A DNA stretch of 64,000 nt from Kribbella kalugense (GCF_004365875.1 NZ_SODF01000001.1:868001-932000), one strand, 5' to 3'. Positions 40,912-49,933 are shown, counted from the first letter of the stretch. Notes: generated by a model from the letters alone, not told the origin. Numbers and translations are program-made.

Positions 40912-42230
40912 GCCGTGACCGCCTTTCCGTTGGCAGCCGCGGCGACCCTGGCCAGGCCGTTCTCCAAGTCCCAGATCAGATCGTCGACGGACTCCGTGCC
41001 GACCGACAGCCGCACGGTCCCCGGACCGACGCCGGCCGCGCGCAATTCGTCGTCGCTCAGTTGACGGTGCGTCGTACTCGCGGGATGGATGACGAGACTC
41101 TTGGCATCGCCGACGTTCGCCAGATGTGACCACAACGTCAGCCCGCCGATCAGGCCCTGCCCGCCGGCCCGGCCGCCCACACAGTCGAACGAGAACACGG
41201 CACCCGCCCCACCCGGTAGGTACTTGGCCACCGCATCAGCGTATTTGCTGCCGGGCAGGCCGGGATAAGTCACGTTCGACGCCAACTCGTGCGACTCGAG
41301 GAACGCGGCGACCTTCTGAGCGTTCTCGACATGGCGGTCCATCCGCAGCGACAGCGTCTCCAGACCCTGCAGGAACAGGAAGGCGTTGAACGGCGACAGA
41401 GCCGCCCCGAGATCGCGCAGCGTCTCGGCCCGCAGCTTCATGAGGTACCCGTACGTGCCGAACGTCTCGTGGAACCGCAGCCCGTGGTACGCCGGAGACG
41501 GATCGGCCACCACCGGGAACCGACCGTTGGACCAGTCGAACGTACCCGCCTCGACCACGACCCCACCGATGCTCGTCCCATGGCCGCCGATGAACTTGGT
41601 CGCGGAATGAACGACGATGTCCGCGCCCCACTCGATCGGCCGGCATAGGTACGGCGTCGCGAAGGTGTTGTCCACGATCAGCGGCAACCCGTTCTCGTGC
41701 GCGATCGCGGCCACAGTCTCGATGTCGAGCACGTTGCCGGCGGGGTTACCGATCGTCTCGCCGAAGAACGCCTTCGTGTTCGGGCGGACCGCTTCCCGCC
41801 ACGCGTCCGGATCGTCCGGGTCGACCCAGGTCAGCTCGACGCTCAGCTTCCGCAGCAGGTGCTTGAGCTGATTCACGGTCCCGCCGTACAACGCTGTGGA
41901 CGAGACGACGTGGTCGCCCGGCTCGAGCAGCGTGAACAGAGCGGCCGCCTGTGCCGCTATCCCGCTCGCGAACGCGACCGCGCCGCTGCCGCCCTCCAGG
42001 TTGGCCACCCGCTCCTCAAAGACGGCCACGGTCGGGTTCATGATCCGCGAGTACGTGTTCCCGTACTCCTGCAGGTTGAAGTACGCCGCGGCCGACTCCG
42101 GATCCTCGAACACATAACTGGTGGTCTGGAAGATCGGCACCGCCCGCGCGCCCGTATTCGGGTCGGGGCGTTGTCCGGCGTGCAACTGCCGCGTCTCGAA
42201 TCCGAACGCGCGGTCTTCTTCGGGATTCAT
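40908..42230 (-). CDS. metY: O-acetylhomoserine sulfhydrylase
   Basis: The 440-residue enzyme belongs to the Cys/Met-metabolism PLP family. It has FETRQLHAGQRPDPNTGARAVPIFQTTSYVFED at the N-terminus, NTYSRIMNPT near residue 58, GSGAVAFASGIAAQAAA near 82, and the PLP-lysine region VVHSATKFIGGHG near 210. The length and the FGFETRQLHAG start fit MetY rather than MetB. It makes homocysteine from O-acetylhomoserine and sulfide, the step after MetX. The ATG follows AGAAAGGACTTC, 10 bp downstream of the metX stop, so both are one operon. Confidence 0.92.
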   Translation of the reverse strand: MNPEEDRAFGFETRQLHAGQRPDPNTGARAVPIFQTTSYVFEDPESAAAYFNLQEYGNTYSRIMNPTVAVFEERVANLEGGSGAVAFASGIAAQAAALFTLLEPGDHVVSSTALYGGTVNQLKHLLRKLSVELTWVDPDDPDAWREAVRPNTKAFFGETIGNPAGNVLDIETVAAIAHENGLPLIVDNTFATPYLCRPIEWGADIVVHSATKFIGGHGTSIGGVVVEAGTFDWSNGRFPVVADPSPAYHGLRFHETFGTYGYLMKLRAETLRDLGAALSPFNAFLFLQGLETLSLRMDRHVENAQKVAAFLESHELASNVTYPGLPGSKYADAVAKYLPGGAGAVFSFDCVGGRAGGQGLIGGLTLWSHLANVGDAKSLVIHPASTTHRQLSDDELRAAGVGPGTVRLSVGTESVDDLIWDLENGLARVAAAANGKAVTA

Positions 42231-42240
42231 GAAGTCCTTT

Positions 42241-43437
42241 CTACGCCAGGAACCGGCGGATGACGGGCGTTTGCCGCGCTTCCTCGAGCAGGAAGCAGTC
42301 GTGTCCGTACGGCGCTTCGATCACCTCGAACTCGACCGGCTTACCGAGCGCCCGCAGTACCTGCTCGATCTCTTCCGACCCAGCCGGCGGGTACAGCCAG
42401 TCGGAGCTGAAAGCGATCAGCAATGTCCGCGCCGTGACGCCCTGCAACGCTCGTACGAGCGACCCCTCGCCGTACTGTCGGGCGAGATCGAAGTACGTCA
42501 GGGCGCGCGAGGCATAAAGATAAGTGTTCGCGTCGAAACGCTTCACGAACGAGTCCGCCTGGTGGCGCAAGTAGCTCTCGACCTCGAACTCAGGCTCGGT
42601 GAGCGTGTACCGAATGTCGTCGGCGGACTGCAGGCGTCGGTCGAACTTGTCGGCCAGCGCCGGCGCAGACAGGTAGGTGATGTGCCCGACCATCCGGGCC
42701 ACTCCCATCCCGGCGTCGGGTGCGCGGCCGGTGCCGTAGTACCTGCCGCCCTGCCAGTCGGGGTCACCGGTGATCGCGTTGCGCGCGATCGCGTTCCAGG
42801 CCACGCCCTGTGGCTGGAGGGCGTGCGTGCTGGCGATCACCACGATGGAGTCGACCTGGTCGGGGAACTGCACCGCCCACTCAAGCGCCTGCATCCCGCC
42901 GAGCGAGCCACCGGCGACTGCCGCCAGCCGCTCGATGCCGAGGGTCTGCAGGAACGCGCGCTCGGTCCGCACCATGTCCGCGACGGTGATCACCGGGAAG
43001 TCCGGGCCGTACGGCGCACCGGTCGCCGGATCGATCGACGAAGGCCCGGTGGTCCCGCGGCAGCCGCCCAGGAGGTTGGTCGACACGACGAAGTACCGGT
43101 CGGTGTCGAACGCCTTGCCCGGACCGATCATCCCGTCCCACCAGCCGAGCCCGGCGCCGGCGGTGCCGTCGCGGTCCGCGGCCCCGAACCCGTCGCGGGT
43201 GCCGGCCTCCGGCGGGGACTTCGCGAACCCCGCCGCATGCGCGTCGCCGCTCAGTGCGTGGCAGACCAGGATGACGTTGTCGCGCTGCGGCGAGAGCTCG
43301 CCGTACGTCTCGTAGGCCACGCGGATCGGGTGCAGTCTCCGCCCGCAATCGAGTGCCACCGGCTCGGGCAGCTCGGCGTACCGGGTCTCCACCGTTCCGA
43401 CGGAACCGGCCGCGAGTTTCGGGTCTGGCTCCGCCAT
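42241..43437 (-). CDS. metX: Homoserine O-acetyltransferase
   Basis: The 398-residue enzyme is an alpha/beta hydrolase-fold acyltransferase of the MetX family: NVILVCHALSGDAHAAGF near residue 55, the long GMIGPGKAFDTDRYFVVSTNLLGGCRGTTGPSSIDPATG insertion, the nucleophile elbow AVAGGSLGGMQALEW near 169, a catalytic Asp in SSDWLYPP and a His in YGHDCFL near 377. It acetylates (or succinylates; the acyl donor cannot be told by eye) homoserine, the first committed step of methionine synthesis. It is followed by metY and the CoA-binding protein gene. A short divergent promoter region separates it from the OsmC gene. Confidence 0.93.
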   Translation of the reverse strand: MAEPDPKLAAGSVGTVETRYAELPEPVALDCGRRLHPIRVAYETYGELSPQRDNVILVCHALSGDAHAAGFAKSPPEAGTRDGFGAADRDGTAGAGLGWWDGMIGPGKAFDTDRYFVVSTNLLGGCRGTTGPSSIDPATGAPYGPDFPVITVADMVRTERAFLQTLGIERLAAVAGGSLGGMQALEWAVQFPDQVDSIVVIASTHALQPQGVAWNAIARNAITGDPDWQGGRYYGTGRAPDAGMGVARMVGHITYLSAPALADKFDRRLQSADDIRYTLTEPEFEVESYLRHQADSFVKRFDANTYLYASRALTYFDLARQYGEGSLVRALQGVTARTLLIAFSSDWLYPPAGSEEIEQVLRALGKPVEFEVIEAPYGHDCFLLEEARQTPVIRRFLA

Positions 43438-43510
43438 GTGGTCATCCTAGCTGGCTTCTTAACTATCTCTATAGACTAACCAAACAATCCGAACGAAGGG
43501 GCGAACGGAC
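43438..43510. promoter_or_regulatory. Short AT-rich divergent promoter of metX and the OsmC gene
   Basis: The 73-bp gap includes an AT-rich core around 43459-43482, with CTAT-CTCT-ATAG as a short inverted repeat and TATAGACT as a possible -10. It is too short for a SAM riboswitch on either side. A repressor site is plausible but not identified. Confidence 0.35.
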
Positions 43511-44062
43511 ATGAGTACGACGGTTGTCAACGGGGTCAACGTGCAGGCACTGCTGGACGCGCGGGAGGTCCTGAAGGGCGCGCCGGAAGCCGCCCAGTTC
43601 GTCTGGCGGGCGTCGTCGAAGTGGCAGAAGGGCGTGCACAGCACGACCACGATCCAGAACTTCTTCGGTCTCGGCGAAGAACAGACGCACAAGTCCGAAT
43701 CGGTCTTCGACGCCGATCACCCCGCGGTCTTCGCGGCCGAGGACAACGGCATCACCCCGATCGAGTACCTGCTGGTCGGCCTGGCGAGCTGCCTGACGGC
43801 GGGCGTCGCGTCGGTCGCGCAGAACCGCGGCATCCAGCTGCGTTCGGTCGAGTCGACGGTCGAGGGCAACCACGACATCCGCGGCATCCTCGGTGCCGAC
43901 AGCGACGTTCGCAACGGCTTCAACGACGTCAAGGTGACGTTCACGATCGACGCCGACGCGTCCAAGGAGGACATCGAGGCGCTGGTGGCCCAGTCCCAGA
44001 AGCGTTCCGCGGTGTTCGACGCGCTCACCAACCCGACCAACGTGACCGTCGAAGTCGCCTGA
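43511..44062 (+). CDS. OsmC-family protein
   Basis: The 183-residue protein shows the OsmC/YhfA layout: AAQFVWRASSKWQKGVHSTTTIQNFFG, a peroxidatic-type Cys in VGLASCLTAGVASVAQNRGIQL (about residue 97), a conserved Glu/Arg set, and strands ending VTFTIDADASKEDIEALVAQSQKRSAVFDALTNPTNV. Only one clear catalytic Cys is visible here, in SCLTAG, with a Ser-rich partner position (KRSAV instead of a Cys), so peroxidase activity is uncertain. The ATG at 43511 has AAGGGG upstream. The divergent metX suggests a sulfur or oxidant link. The monooxygenase-like gene follows by 10 bp. Confidence 0.85.
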   Translation: MSTTVVNGVNVQALLDAREVLKGAPEAAQFVWRASSKWQKGVHSTTTIQNFFGLGEEQTHKSESVFDADHPAVFAAEDNGITPIEYLLVGLASCLTAGVASVAQNRGIQLRSVESTVEGNHDIRGILGADSDVRNGFNDVKVTFTIDADASKEDIEALVAQSQKRSAVFDALTNPTNVTVEVA

Positions 44063-44072
44063 GGTTCCGGCC

Positions 44073-45299
44073 ATCGAGCGCACCGCGGTCGTCGTCATCG
44101 GCGCCGGCCACGCCGGTCTCGCCGCCAGTCACTTCCTCACCGAGCGGTCCCTGGACCATGTCGTGCTCGAGCGCGGCGAGGTGGCGAACTCCTGGCGACG
44201 CGAACGCTGGCCGTCGCTGCGGCTGCTCACGCCCAACTGGCTGAGCCGGCTCCCGGGTCATCACTACGACGGCCCGGAGCCGGACGGCTACATGACGATG
44301 GCCGAGGTGACCGAGTTCATCGAGCGCTTCGCCAAGGTGTCGCGCGCGCCCGTCCGGACTGGCACTGAAGTGACTCGGGTACGCCGCATTGACGACGGCT
44401 ACCAGGTCATGACGAGCAACGGCGAGATCCGGTGTCGTGCGCTAGTAATCGCTAGCGGTGCGTGTAACCGGCCGACCGTGCCGGAGCTGGCTGCCGCAGT
44501 GCCGGAGTCGGTCGAGCAGCTGACGCCGTTCTCCTATCGCGATCCCGCTCAGCTTGCCGATGGCGGCGTACTCGTCGTCGGCGCCTCGGCGACCGGGGTT
44601 CAGCTCGCAGCCGAACTGCGACGCTCGGGCCGGCCGGTGACGATCTCGGTGGGGGAGCAGGCACGGATGCCGCGGACCTACCGCGGTCGCGACGTACTGT
44701 GGTGGATGGTTGCCTCCGGCATCTGGGACCAGCGGTACGACGAGGTTGACGACCTCGACCGGGCCCGCCGACTGCCGTCGCCGCAGCTCGTGGGGACGCC
44801 GGAGCGCACGACGCTCGACCTCAACGTGCTCACCGCGATGGGTGTCGAGCCGGTGGGTCGGCTGGCCGCTATCCGCGACGGCACCGCGTTGTTCTCGGGC
44901 GGGTTGCGCAACGTGTTCGCGCTGGCTGACCTGAAGTTGGCGCGACTGTTGACCACCTTCGACGAGTGGGCCGACGACGAGGCCGATGCGCCCGAACGCT
45001 TCGCGCCGACCCAGGTGCCTGCGTCGGCACGACTGCAGCTCGATCTGCGCAGGGGCGAGATTCGGACGATCATCTGGGCGACCGGCTTCCGGCCCGACTA
45101 CGGGTGGCTCGACGTACCGGTCCTCGATCCGAAAGGCCGCCTGCGCCATGACGGCGGCGTGGTCGACAGCCCAGGAATGTACGCCCTCGGCCTGCCCGTG
45201 CTGAGACGCCGCAAATCCACCTTCATTCACGGCATCGAAGACGACGCCCGAGACGTCACCAACCACCTCGCACACCATCTTGACGGCATGGTGGAATGA
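44073..45299 (+). CDS. Flavin monooxygenase-like NAD(P)-binding oxidoreductase; start codon appears to be ATC
   Basis: From 44073 the translation reads (I)ERTAVVVIGAGHAGLAASHFL, a complete Rossmann FAD-binding start (GAGHAG). The rest includes RLLTPNWLSRLPGHHY, a second dinucleotide motif GGVLVVGASATGVQLAAEL near residue 170, and IIWATGFRPDYGWLDVPV near 345, giving 408 residues. This is the group of flavin-containing monooxygenase-like or oxidoreductase proteins. There is no ATG, GTG, TTG or CTG in frame upstream before a stop; the first usable codon is ATC, with GAGG 8 bases before it. A GTG at 44163 would delete the FAD motif. Either AUC is used or the ATG was lost. The 3' end overlaps the next start (ATGA). 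Confidence 0.75.
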   Translation: MERTAVVVIGAGHAGLAASHFLTERSLDHVVLERGEVANSWRRERWPSLRLLTPNWLSRLPGHHYDGPEPDGYMTMAEVTEFIERFAKVSRAPVRTGTEVTRVRRIDDGYQVMTSNGEIRCRALVIASGACNRPTVPELAAAVPESVEQLTPFSYRDPAQLADGGVLVVGASATGVQLAAELRRSGRPVTISVGEQARMPRTYRGRDVLWWMVASGIWDQRYDEVDDLDRARRLPSPQLVGTPERTTLDLNVLTAMGVEPVGRLAAIRDGTALFSGGLRNVFALADLKLARLLTTFDEWADDEADAPERFAPTQVPASARLQLDLRRGEIRTIIWATGFRPDYGWLDVPVLDPKGRLRHDGGVVDSPGMYALGLPVLRRRKSTFIHGIEDDARDVTNHLAHHLDGMVE

Positions 45300-46288
45300 G
45301 GCGGGTGACCCCGTTCTCCCCAGACGCCATCGGCGCTGCGCTCGGCTCGCGGCTGAGCGACGTACAACTGCTGGACACGTTCGCTGCCTCGGATGCTGAG
45401 GTCGTGCGGGTGCGGCTGGACGGCTCTGAAACCACGGTCATCGCAAAGCACGCGACCGGTGCCGGGGCGGCAGCTGCGCGGCGGGAAATCGCCTTCTACG
45501 AGCAGCTTGCGCCGCGTTGGGACCACCCGGCACCGCGGTTGCTCGGTGCAACAGACGACGGTGAGTCGGTCCTCCTGCTGACCGAGGACCTGAACGCAGG
45601 CGGCTATCACGCCCCGGGTCCGGACGTTTCCGACAATCAGTTGCACGGCGCAATCGACGTACTCGCGGCTCTGCATCGTGAGTTCTGGAACGACGTCCCG
45701 GCCGCCGAGCTCGAGCAATCGGTCACCAGTACGGCGCAAGCCTGGCCGCCGGAGGTGATCAGCCGGAATGCGGCCGCCGTCCGCGCCGAGGCCGCACGAT
45801 TCTTCGACGCCGCCACGGAACTCGTGGACGCGGAACGCTCGATCCTCGAGGAGATCGTCGACGGCTGGGAGAACCAGTTCCAAGCAAGAGTCCGCGAAGG
45901 CCGCGCACTCACCCTGATCCACGGTGACTTCCACTTCCTCGGCAACGTGTTCTTCAAGGAAGCCGACCCGAGGCCCAAGGTCATCGACTGGTCCGAACTC
46001 AAGCCCGGCCTCGGCCCGCACGACCTGGCCTACGCCCTGTCTGTGGTCCCATCCGACGATCGACCGACCCGCGACCGAGCGCTCCTGCGCCGTTACTGGG
46101 AAGCACTCGCAGCCGAGGACTACAGCTGGGAACTGTGCGAGTGGGACTTCCGCTTCTCACTCATCAGCAACCTCTTCCAGTCGGTGTTCCAGCACAGCGT
46201 CCGCTGGTACCGCGTCTCACTCACCGCAATCGAGACCCTCGACGCCCGCTCAACCCTGACCGACCGCCCGCCGATCAGTGGCGGGTGA
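45296..46288 (+). CDS. Phosphotransferase (APH/ecdysteroid-kinase-like)
   Basis: The 330-residue protein has the aminoglycoside-phosphotransferase-like kinase fold: VIAKHATGAGAAAARREIAFYEQLA with the ATP-anchoring Lys, LLLTEDLNAGG hinge, ALTLIHGDFHFLGNVFFK (catalytic loop with HGDFHFLGN, the Brenner motif) near residue 206 and KVIDWSELKPGLGPHDLAYAL for the metal-binding Asp. Substrates in this family are small molecules such as choline, sugars, antibiotics or ecdysteroids; none can be chosen here. The ATG overlaps the upstream stop, so it is made with the monooxygenase-like protein. The 3' end overlaps a convergent dehydrogenase by 14 bp. Confidence 0.8.
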   Translation: MRRVTPFSPDAIGAALGSRLSDVQLLDTFAASDAEVVRVRLDGSETTVIAKHATGAGAAAARREIAFYEQLAPRWDHPAPRLLGATDDGESVLLLTEDLNAGGYHAPGPDVSDNQLHGAIDVLAALHREFWNDVPAAELEQSVTSTAQAWPPEVISRNAAAVRAEAARFFDAATELVDAERSILEEIVDGWENQFQARVREGRALTLIHGDFHFLGNVFFKEADPRPKVIDWSELKPGLGPHDLAYALSVVPSDDRPTRDRALLRRYWEALAAEDYSWELCEWDFRFSLISNLFQSVFQHSVRWYRVSLTAIETLDARSTLTDRPPISGG

Positions 46289-47156
46289 GGCGGTCCAGGA
46301 CTTCGAAGACGCCGGCGATGTCTCGGCGCTCGTAGCCGAGGGCTCGGGCCAGTGTCAGGATCTCGTCGGCGCTGGTTGCTGTTGGCAACAGGACCTCCAG
46401 GGTGCGGCCGGCCTCGAGGGCGAGAACGAGGTCCTTCTGCATCAGCCGGATGTCGAACCAGGCCTCGTCGGGAAGGTTGAGCAGCAGCGGTTCGCGGGCC
46501 TGCAGCATCGGTGAGCCGATCGGGCTGGCGGTCATCACCCGGAGGGCGAGCTCGCGGTCGACCCCGGACCGCTCGGCCAGCAGCAGCCCTTCGGCCATCG
46601 CGAGGACCTGCACCGCGAGGCTGATGTTGATCCCGAGCTTCAGCGCGAGCCCCTGACCGTTGCCGCCGATGTACGTCGGCCTGCCGAGCTCACCGAGTAC
46701 CGGTTCGACCTGGTGGTAGGCCTGCTCGTCCCCGCCGACCATGATCGTGAGTGTGCCGGCCCGCACCTGAGGGACGCTTCCGGACACCGGCGCGTCCAGC
46801 AGCCGGGCTCCGGTCGCGAGCACCCGGTCCGCGACCTCGCGGCTGACCCGCGGGCTGACGGTGCTCATGTCGATCCAAACCTGACCGTCGGCCAGCTCGG
46901 GAATGATGCTGTCGGCAACGAGTTCCAGGGCAGAGTCGTCGGGAATCGAGGTGACGACCACCTCGGACGTCTTCGCCAGCGACCCTGCGTCGTCGATCCA
47001 GCGCAGACCGTCCGCGACGAGCGGTTCAGCCCGTTCGCGGGTCCGGCTCGTTCCGTACACCTCGTACCCAGCTCCGAGCAGCCGTCCCGCCATCGCGCCA
47101 CCCATATGGCCCAGGCCGACAAAGCCAACAACCGGACGCCTCGCCGTACTCGTCAT
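46275..47156 (-). CDS. Beta-hydroxyacid dehydrogenase (NAD-binding, 3-hydroxyisobutyrate dehydrogenase-like)
   Basis: The 293-residue enzyme starts RRPVVGFVGLGHMGGAMAGRLLGAGYEVYG (GLGHMGGAM NAD motif), has WIDMSTVSP near residue 94, LDAPVSGSVPQVRAGTLTIMVGG near 118, and GNGQGLALKLGINI with the catalytic Lys near 174. This is the family of 3-hydroxyisobutyrate, glyoxylate and related reductases. Substrate unknown. No operon partner is evident; it converges on the phosphotransferase gene. Confidence 0.85.
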   Translation of the reverse strand: MTSTARRPVVGFVGLGHMGGAMAGRLLGAGYEVYGTSRTRERAEPLVADGLRWIDDAGSLAKTSEVVVTSIPDDSALELVADSIIPELADGQVWIDMSTVSPRVSREVADRVLATGARLLDAPVSGSVPQVRAGTLTIMVGGDEQAYHQVEPVLGELGRPTYIGGNGQGLALKLGINISLAVQVLAMAEGLLLAERSGVDRELALRVMTASPIGSPMLQAREPLLLNLPDEAWFDIRLMQKDLVLALEAGRTLEVLLPTATSADEILTLARALGYERRDIAGVFEVLDRLTRH

Positions 47157-47318
47157 CGTCTCTACTCACTCCCGTCGACTTCGCACTGTCTCCAGGATCG
47201 CCGGCCGGATCGCGCGAATCGTCACCGCCAGCCGTCCTCGTATCCCCCCGCTAGCCGGAACATCGGTTTGACGCTGGCCGGGGCGATCGATCCCCACTCG
47301 GCACCGGAAACTGAGGCT

Positions 47319-47702
47319 ATGAAGCGTGAACATCTTCGGCGCCTGCTCGCCGCACTGGCCGTATGGCGGTGGGCGCGGAGGCGGCGGCCCAGCGCGGCGC
47401 CGCAGCCAATAGGCCCGCCGATCGAGGAGATCGCGGCGGCGCTTCGGCAGTTGCTCTGGGACCACGACGAACTGCTGCGATCGCCGAACCGGGCTGTGCC
47501 TGATGGGCGACTGCGGTGGATGGAGAAGCGGATCGGCGACCGCGCGGTACAGGCGGCGCAGGCGATCGACGTACCGCATCCGGACCGGCCGGTAGGCGGT
47601 TACAGCAGGCAACAACTGGTTCGGCTACTGCATGAGCTGACCTGTGCCGGCCTGGCACTTCCCCGCTCCGTCGTCCTCCTCGCGCCGGACAACCTGCCCT
47701 GA
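47319..47702 (+). CDS. Small Arg-rich hypothetical protein before a sensor kinase
   Basis: The 127-residue protein is basic (KREHLRRLLAALAVWRWARRRRP) with a helical middle (PIEEIAAALRQLLWDHDELLRSPN). I recognise no family. It ends 11 bp before the sensor kinase gene, so it is probably cotranscribed. The ATG at 47319 follows GAGG with 3 bases, which is a short spacing, and the start is therefore uncertain. Confidence 0.5.
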   Translation: MKREHLRRLLAALAVWRWARRRRPSAAPQPIGPPIEEIAAALRQLLWDHDELLRSPNRAVPDGRLRWMEKRIGDRAVQAAQAIDVPHPDRPVGGYSRQQLVRLLHELTCAGLALPRSVVLLAPDNLP

Positions 47703-47713
47703 GACGGGCCGTT

Positions 47714-49231
47714 GTGCGGTCGGGACGGCAGTGGGACGCTCGTCGGGTGGTGAGCCTCGGATGGGTCCGGCTCCGCGGGTCGTTGCTGCTGCAGTGTGTG
47801 GGCGCGCTGGCCGCGGGTGTCGTTGCGTTCGTCCTGGCCGCTGTCGTGTGTACGGAGGCTCGAGGTCACGTGCACGTGGTGATCGTCGGTGTCGTCCTGC
47901 TGATCGTTGTCTTCGGCATCGTTCGGCTCACCGGGATCCTGTACGCCCTGCCGATCGGCGTCGTCGTGATCCTGGCGTTCGACTGGTACATCCTGCCTCC
48001 GCTGCGGGCGCTGGACGCGGCCACCGTCCTGCTGCTGGTGCTGTTCCTGGTGATGTCGGTGATCATCGGCGCGGTGACGACCGAGGCGGGGCGCCGGTCG
48101 GTCGAAGCCGAGAAGGCCCGGGGCGACATGGCCGACACGCAGGCTTCCTTGCGACGGCTGGCCCTGCTGGTCGCGGCCGGCGAACCGCCCGCGGTGGTGT
48201 TCAGCGCGGTGACGGAGGAAGTGCTGCGGCACTTCGGCGGCGACACGGCCCGGATGATCCGCTTCGAGCGCGACGGTACGGCGACGTTGGTCGCGAGCGA
48301 GGGGACGACCGGACCGCATGTCCGGATCGGTGAGCCGTGGCAGGGCTATCCGCCGACCGGCCTGACCGAGACGATACTGCGCACCGGACAGGCCGCTCGG
48401 GTCGACGACTACGCCGTAATCCCGGGCGGCGAACCGTACCTGCGCGAAGGTCTGCGCGCCGCCGTGGCGATGCCGGTCCACGTCGACGGTCGGGTGTGGG
48501 GGATGATCGCCCTCGGGTCCGGGCACGGACCGCTGCCGGCCGGCGCCGAGGATCGGTTGACGGACTTCACCAACCTGGTCGCGATGGCGGTGGCGAACGC
48601 GCAGAGTCGCGCCGAGGTGATGACCTCGAGAGCACGGTTGGTGACGGCATCGGACGACGCCCGCCGCCGGATCGAGCGGAACCTGCACGACGGCGCCCAG
48701 CAGCGACTGGTCTCGCTGGCTCTCGGTCTCCGGTCGGCGGCGACCGGCTTCACCGGACCGGACGACATCCGTGCCGAGATCGAACAGATCGCCACCGAGC
48801 TCGTCGAGGTGATCGACGAGCTCCGGGAGATCTCCCGCGGGATCCACCCGGCGATCCTGTCGGAATCGGGACTGCGTCCGGCGCTCCGGGCGCTGGCCCG
48901 AAGGTCGGTGGTCGAAGTGGAGCTCGAGGCCCGGATCGAGGGCAGGCTTCCTGAGGCGGTCGAGGTGGCGGCGTACTACGTCGTCTCCGAGATGCTCGCC
49001 AACGCGGCCAAGCACGCGCAGGCGACGATTGTGCAGGTGCGCGCGGAGGTCTCGGATGGCCAGCTTCTGCTGGTCGTGCGAGACGATGGCGTCGGTGGCG
49101 CCGATCCGGCGCTAGGCTCGGGGCTGGTGGGCCTCAAGGACCGCCTCGACGCCCTCGGTGGTTCCTTCGCAGTCGACAGCCCACGAGGCGCCGGTACGAC
49201 AGCTACCTGCGAGCTCCCGATCGGCAGCTGA
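47714..49231 (+). CDS. Sensor histidine kinase with membrane anchor, GAF and HisKA_3 domains
   Basis: The 505-residue kinase has about four N-terminal transmembrane helices (residues 20-117), like DUF4118 of KdpD. A GAF domain (about 145-310, with PPTGLTETILRTGQAARVDDY) follows. The HisKA_3 helix is SDDARRRIERNLHDGAQQRLVSLALGLR with phospho-acceptor His near residue 325, and the HATPase domain contains YYVVSEMLANAAKHAQAT, VRDDGVGGAD and GLVGLKDRLDALGGSF. The likely partner is the NarL-type regulator at 49934, with the ECF sigma gene between. The GTG at 47714 is taken; a GTG at 47750 is possible. A hairpin overlaps the stop. Confidence 0.88.
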   Translation: MRSGRQWDARRVVSLGWVRLRGSLLLQCVGALAAGVVAFVLAAVVCTEARGHVHVVIVGVVLLIVVFGIVRLTGILYALPIGVVVILAFDWYILPPLRALDAATVLLLVLFLVMSVIIGAVTTEAGRRSVEAEKARGDMADTQASLRRLALLVAAGEPPAVVFSAVTEEVLRHFGGDTARMIRFERDGTATLVASEGTTGPHVRIGEPWQGYPPTGLTETILRTGQAARVDDYAVIPGGEPYLREGLRAAVAMPVHVDGRVWGMIALGSGHGPLPAGAEDRLTDFTNLVAMAVANAQSRAEVMTSRARLVTASDDARRRIERNLHDGAQQRLVSLALGLRSAATGFTGPDDIRAEIEQIATELVEVIDELREISRGIHPAILSESGLRPALRALARRSVVEVELEARIEGRLPEAVEVAAYYVVSEMLANAAKHAQATIVQVRAEVSDGQLLLVVRDDGVGGADPALGSGLVGLKDRLDALGGSFAVDSPRGAGTTATCELPIGS

Positions 49232-49253
49232 GTTCCTGCTAGCGGGAACTCAG
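49228..49253 (+). terminator. Hairpin over the kinase stop codon
   Basis: Perfect 9-bp stem CTGAGTTCC/GGAACTCAG with an 8-base loop; the TGA at 49229-49231 lies in the left arm. It separates the kinase gene from the ECF sigma gene. Confidence 0.55.
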
Positions 49254-49266
49254 GATTCCCACCACC

Positions 49267-49869
49267 GTGCTCATCGGTTGGGTGCTCACCGCGACGACAG
49301 CACCACCCGCGCCGCGCGATGCTCCAAGGGTGCGATCACTGCGTAGTCCCCAGGAGCTCAAGGAGCGCTTCGAAGTCGAGGCGGTCCCGCTTCGTCAACG
49401 CGTGTACGTCGGTGCCCTGCGACTGACCGGAAATCCGGCCGATGCGGAGGATCTGGTCCAGGAGACGTACCTGCGGGCTTATCGAGGCTTCGCGGGATTC
49501 GAGCCCGGAACCAACCTGCGCGGGTGGCTGTTCCGGATCCTGCGCAACGTCTTCATCACCAGCTATCGCAAGCGCCAGAACGAGCCGATCACCGTCTCCC
49601 ACGACTGGTACGAGAGCAGTGTCCGCGTCCTGCACAGCGTCGCGGCCTCCGCCGAAACCACCGTGCTCGACGCGATCCCGGACCGCGGACTGCAAACAGC
49701 GCTGGCGTCGCTGCCGGAGCGTTACCGGCGAGTGGTACTGCTGTTCGACGTCGACGGGTTCAGCTACCAGGAGATCGCCGACATCGTCGGCATTCCCCGC
49801 GGAACCGTCATGTCCCGCATCCACCGCGGCCGCCGAGCCCTCCGCGCGGACCTGGAGCGCGCGTCGTGA
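49267..49869 (+). CDS. ECF sigma factor, SigR/SigH (ECF12) type
   Basis: The 200-residue sigma factor has region 2 (RLTGNPADAEDLVQETYLRAYRGFAGFEPGTNLRGWLFRILRNVFITSYRKRQNEP, about residues 55-110) and region 4 (IPDRGLQTALASLPERYRRVVLLFDVDGFSYQEIADIVGIPRGTVMSRIHRGRRAL, about 138-193). These are close to SigR of Streptomyces and SigH of Mycobacterium, which control thiol-oxidative stress. Unlike those, no RsrA/RshA-type zinc anti-sigma gene follows; the next gene is a response regulator. The GTG at 49267 gives a 21-residue extension before a second possible GTG at 49330; the first is used for lack of better evidence. Confidence 0.85.
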   Translation: MLIGWVLTATTAPPAPRDAPRVRSLRSPQELKERFEVEAVPLRQRVYVGALRLTGNPADAEDLVQETYLRAYRGFAGFEPGTNLRGWLFRILRNVFITSYRKRQNEPITVSHDWYESSVRVLHSVAASAETTVLDAIPDRGLQTALASLPERYRRVVLLFDVDGFSYQEIADIVGIPRGTVMSRIHRGRRALRADLERAS

Positions 49870-49933
49870 ATGTCTCGTCGCGTGCGAGCTGGACTCATGG
49901 CCCGTGATGGCGACATCGGAGATACTCTGTGCC

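Noticed and set aside
43438..43510. SAM riboswitch upstream of metX
   Set aside because: The region is only 73 bp, shared with a divergent gene, and shows no SAM-riboswitch-like stems.
49244..49276. SigR-type promoter (GGGAAT-N18-GTT) before the ECF sigma gene
   Set aside because: GGGAAC is present, but no GTT follows at 18-19 bases, and the sequence is explained by the terminator stem.
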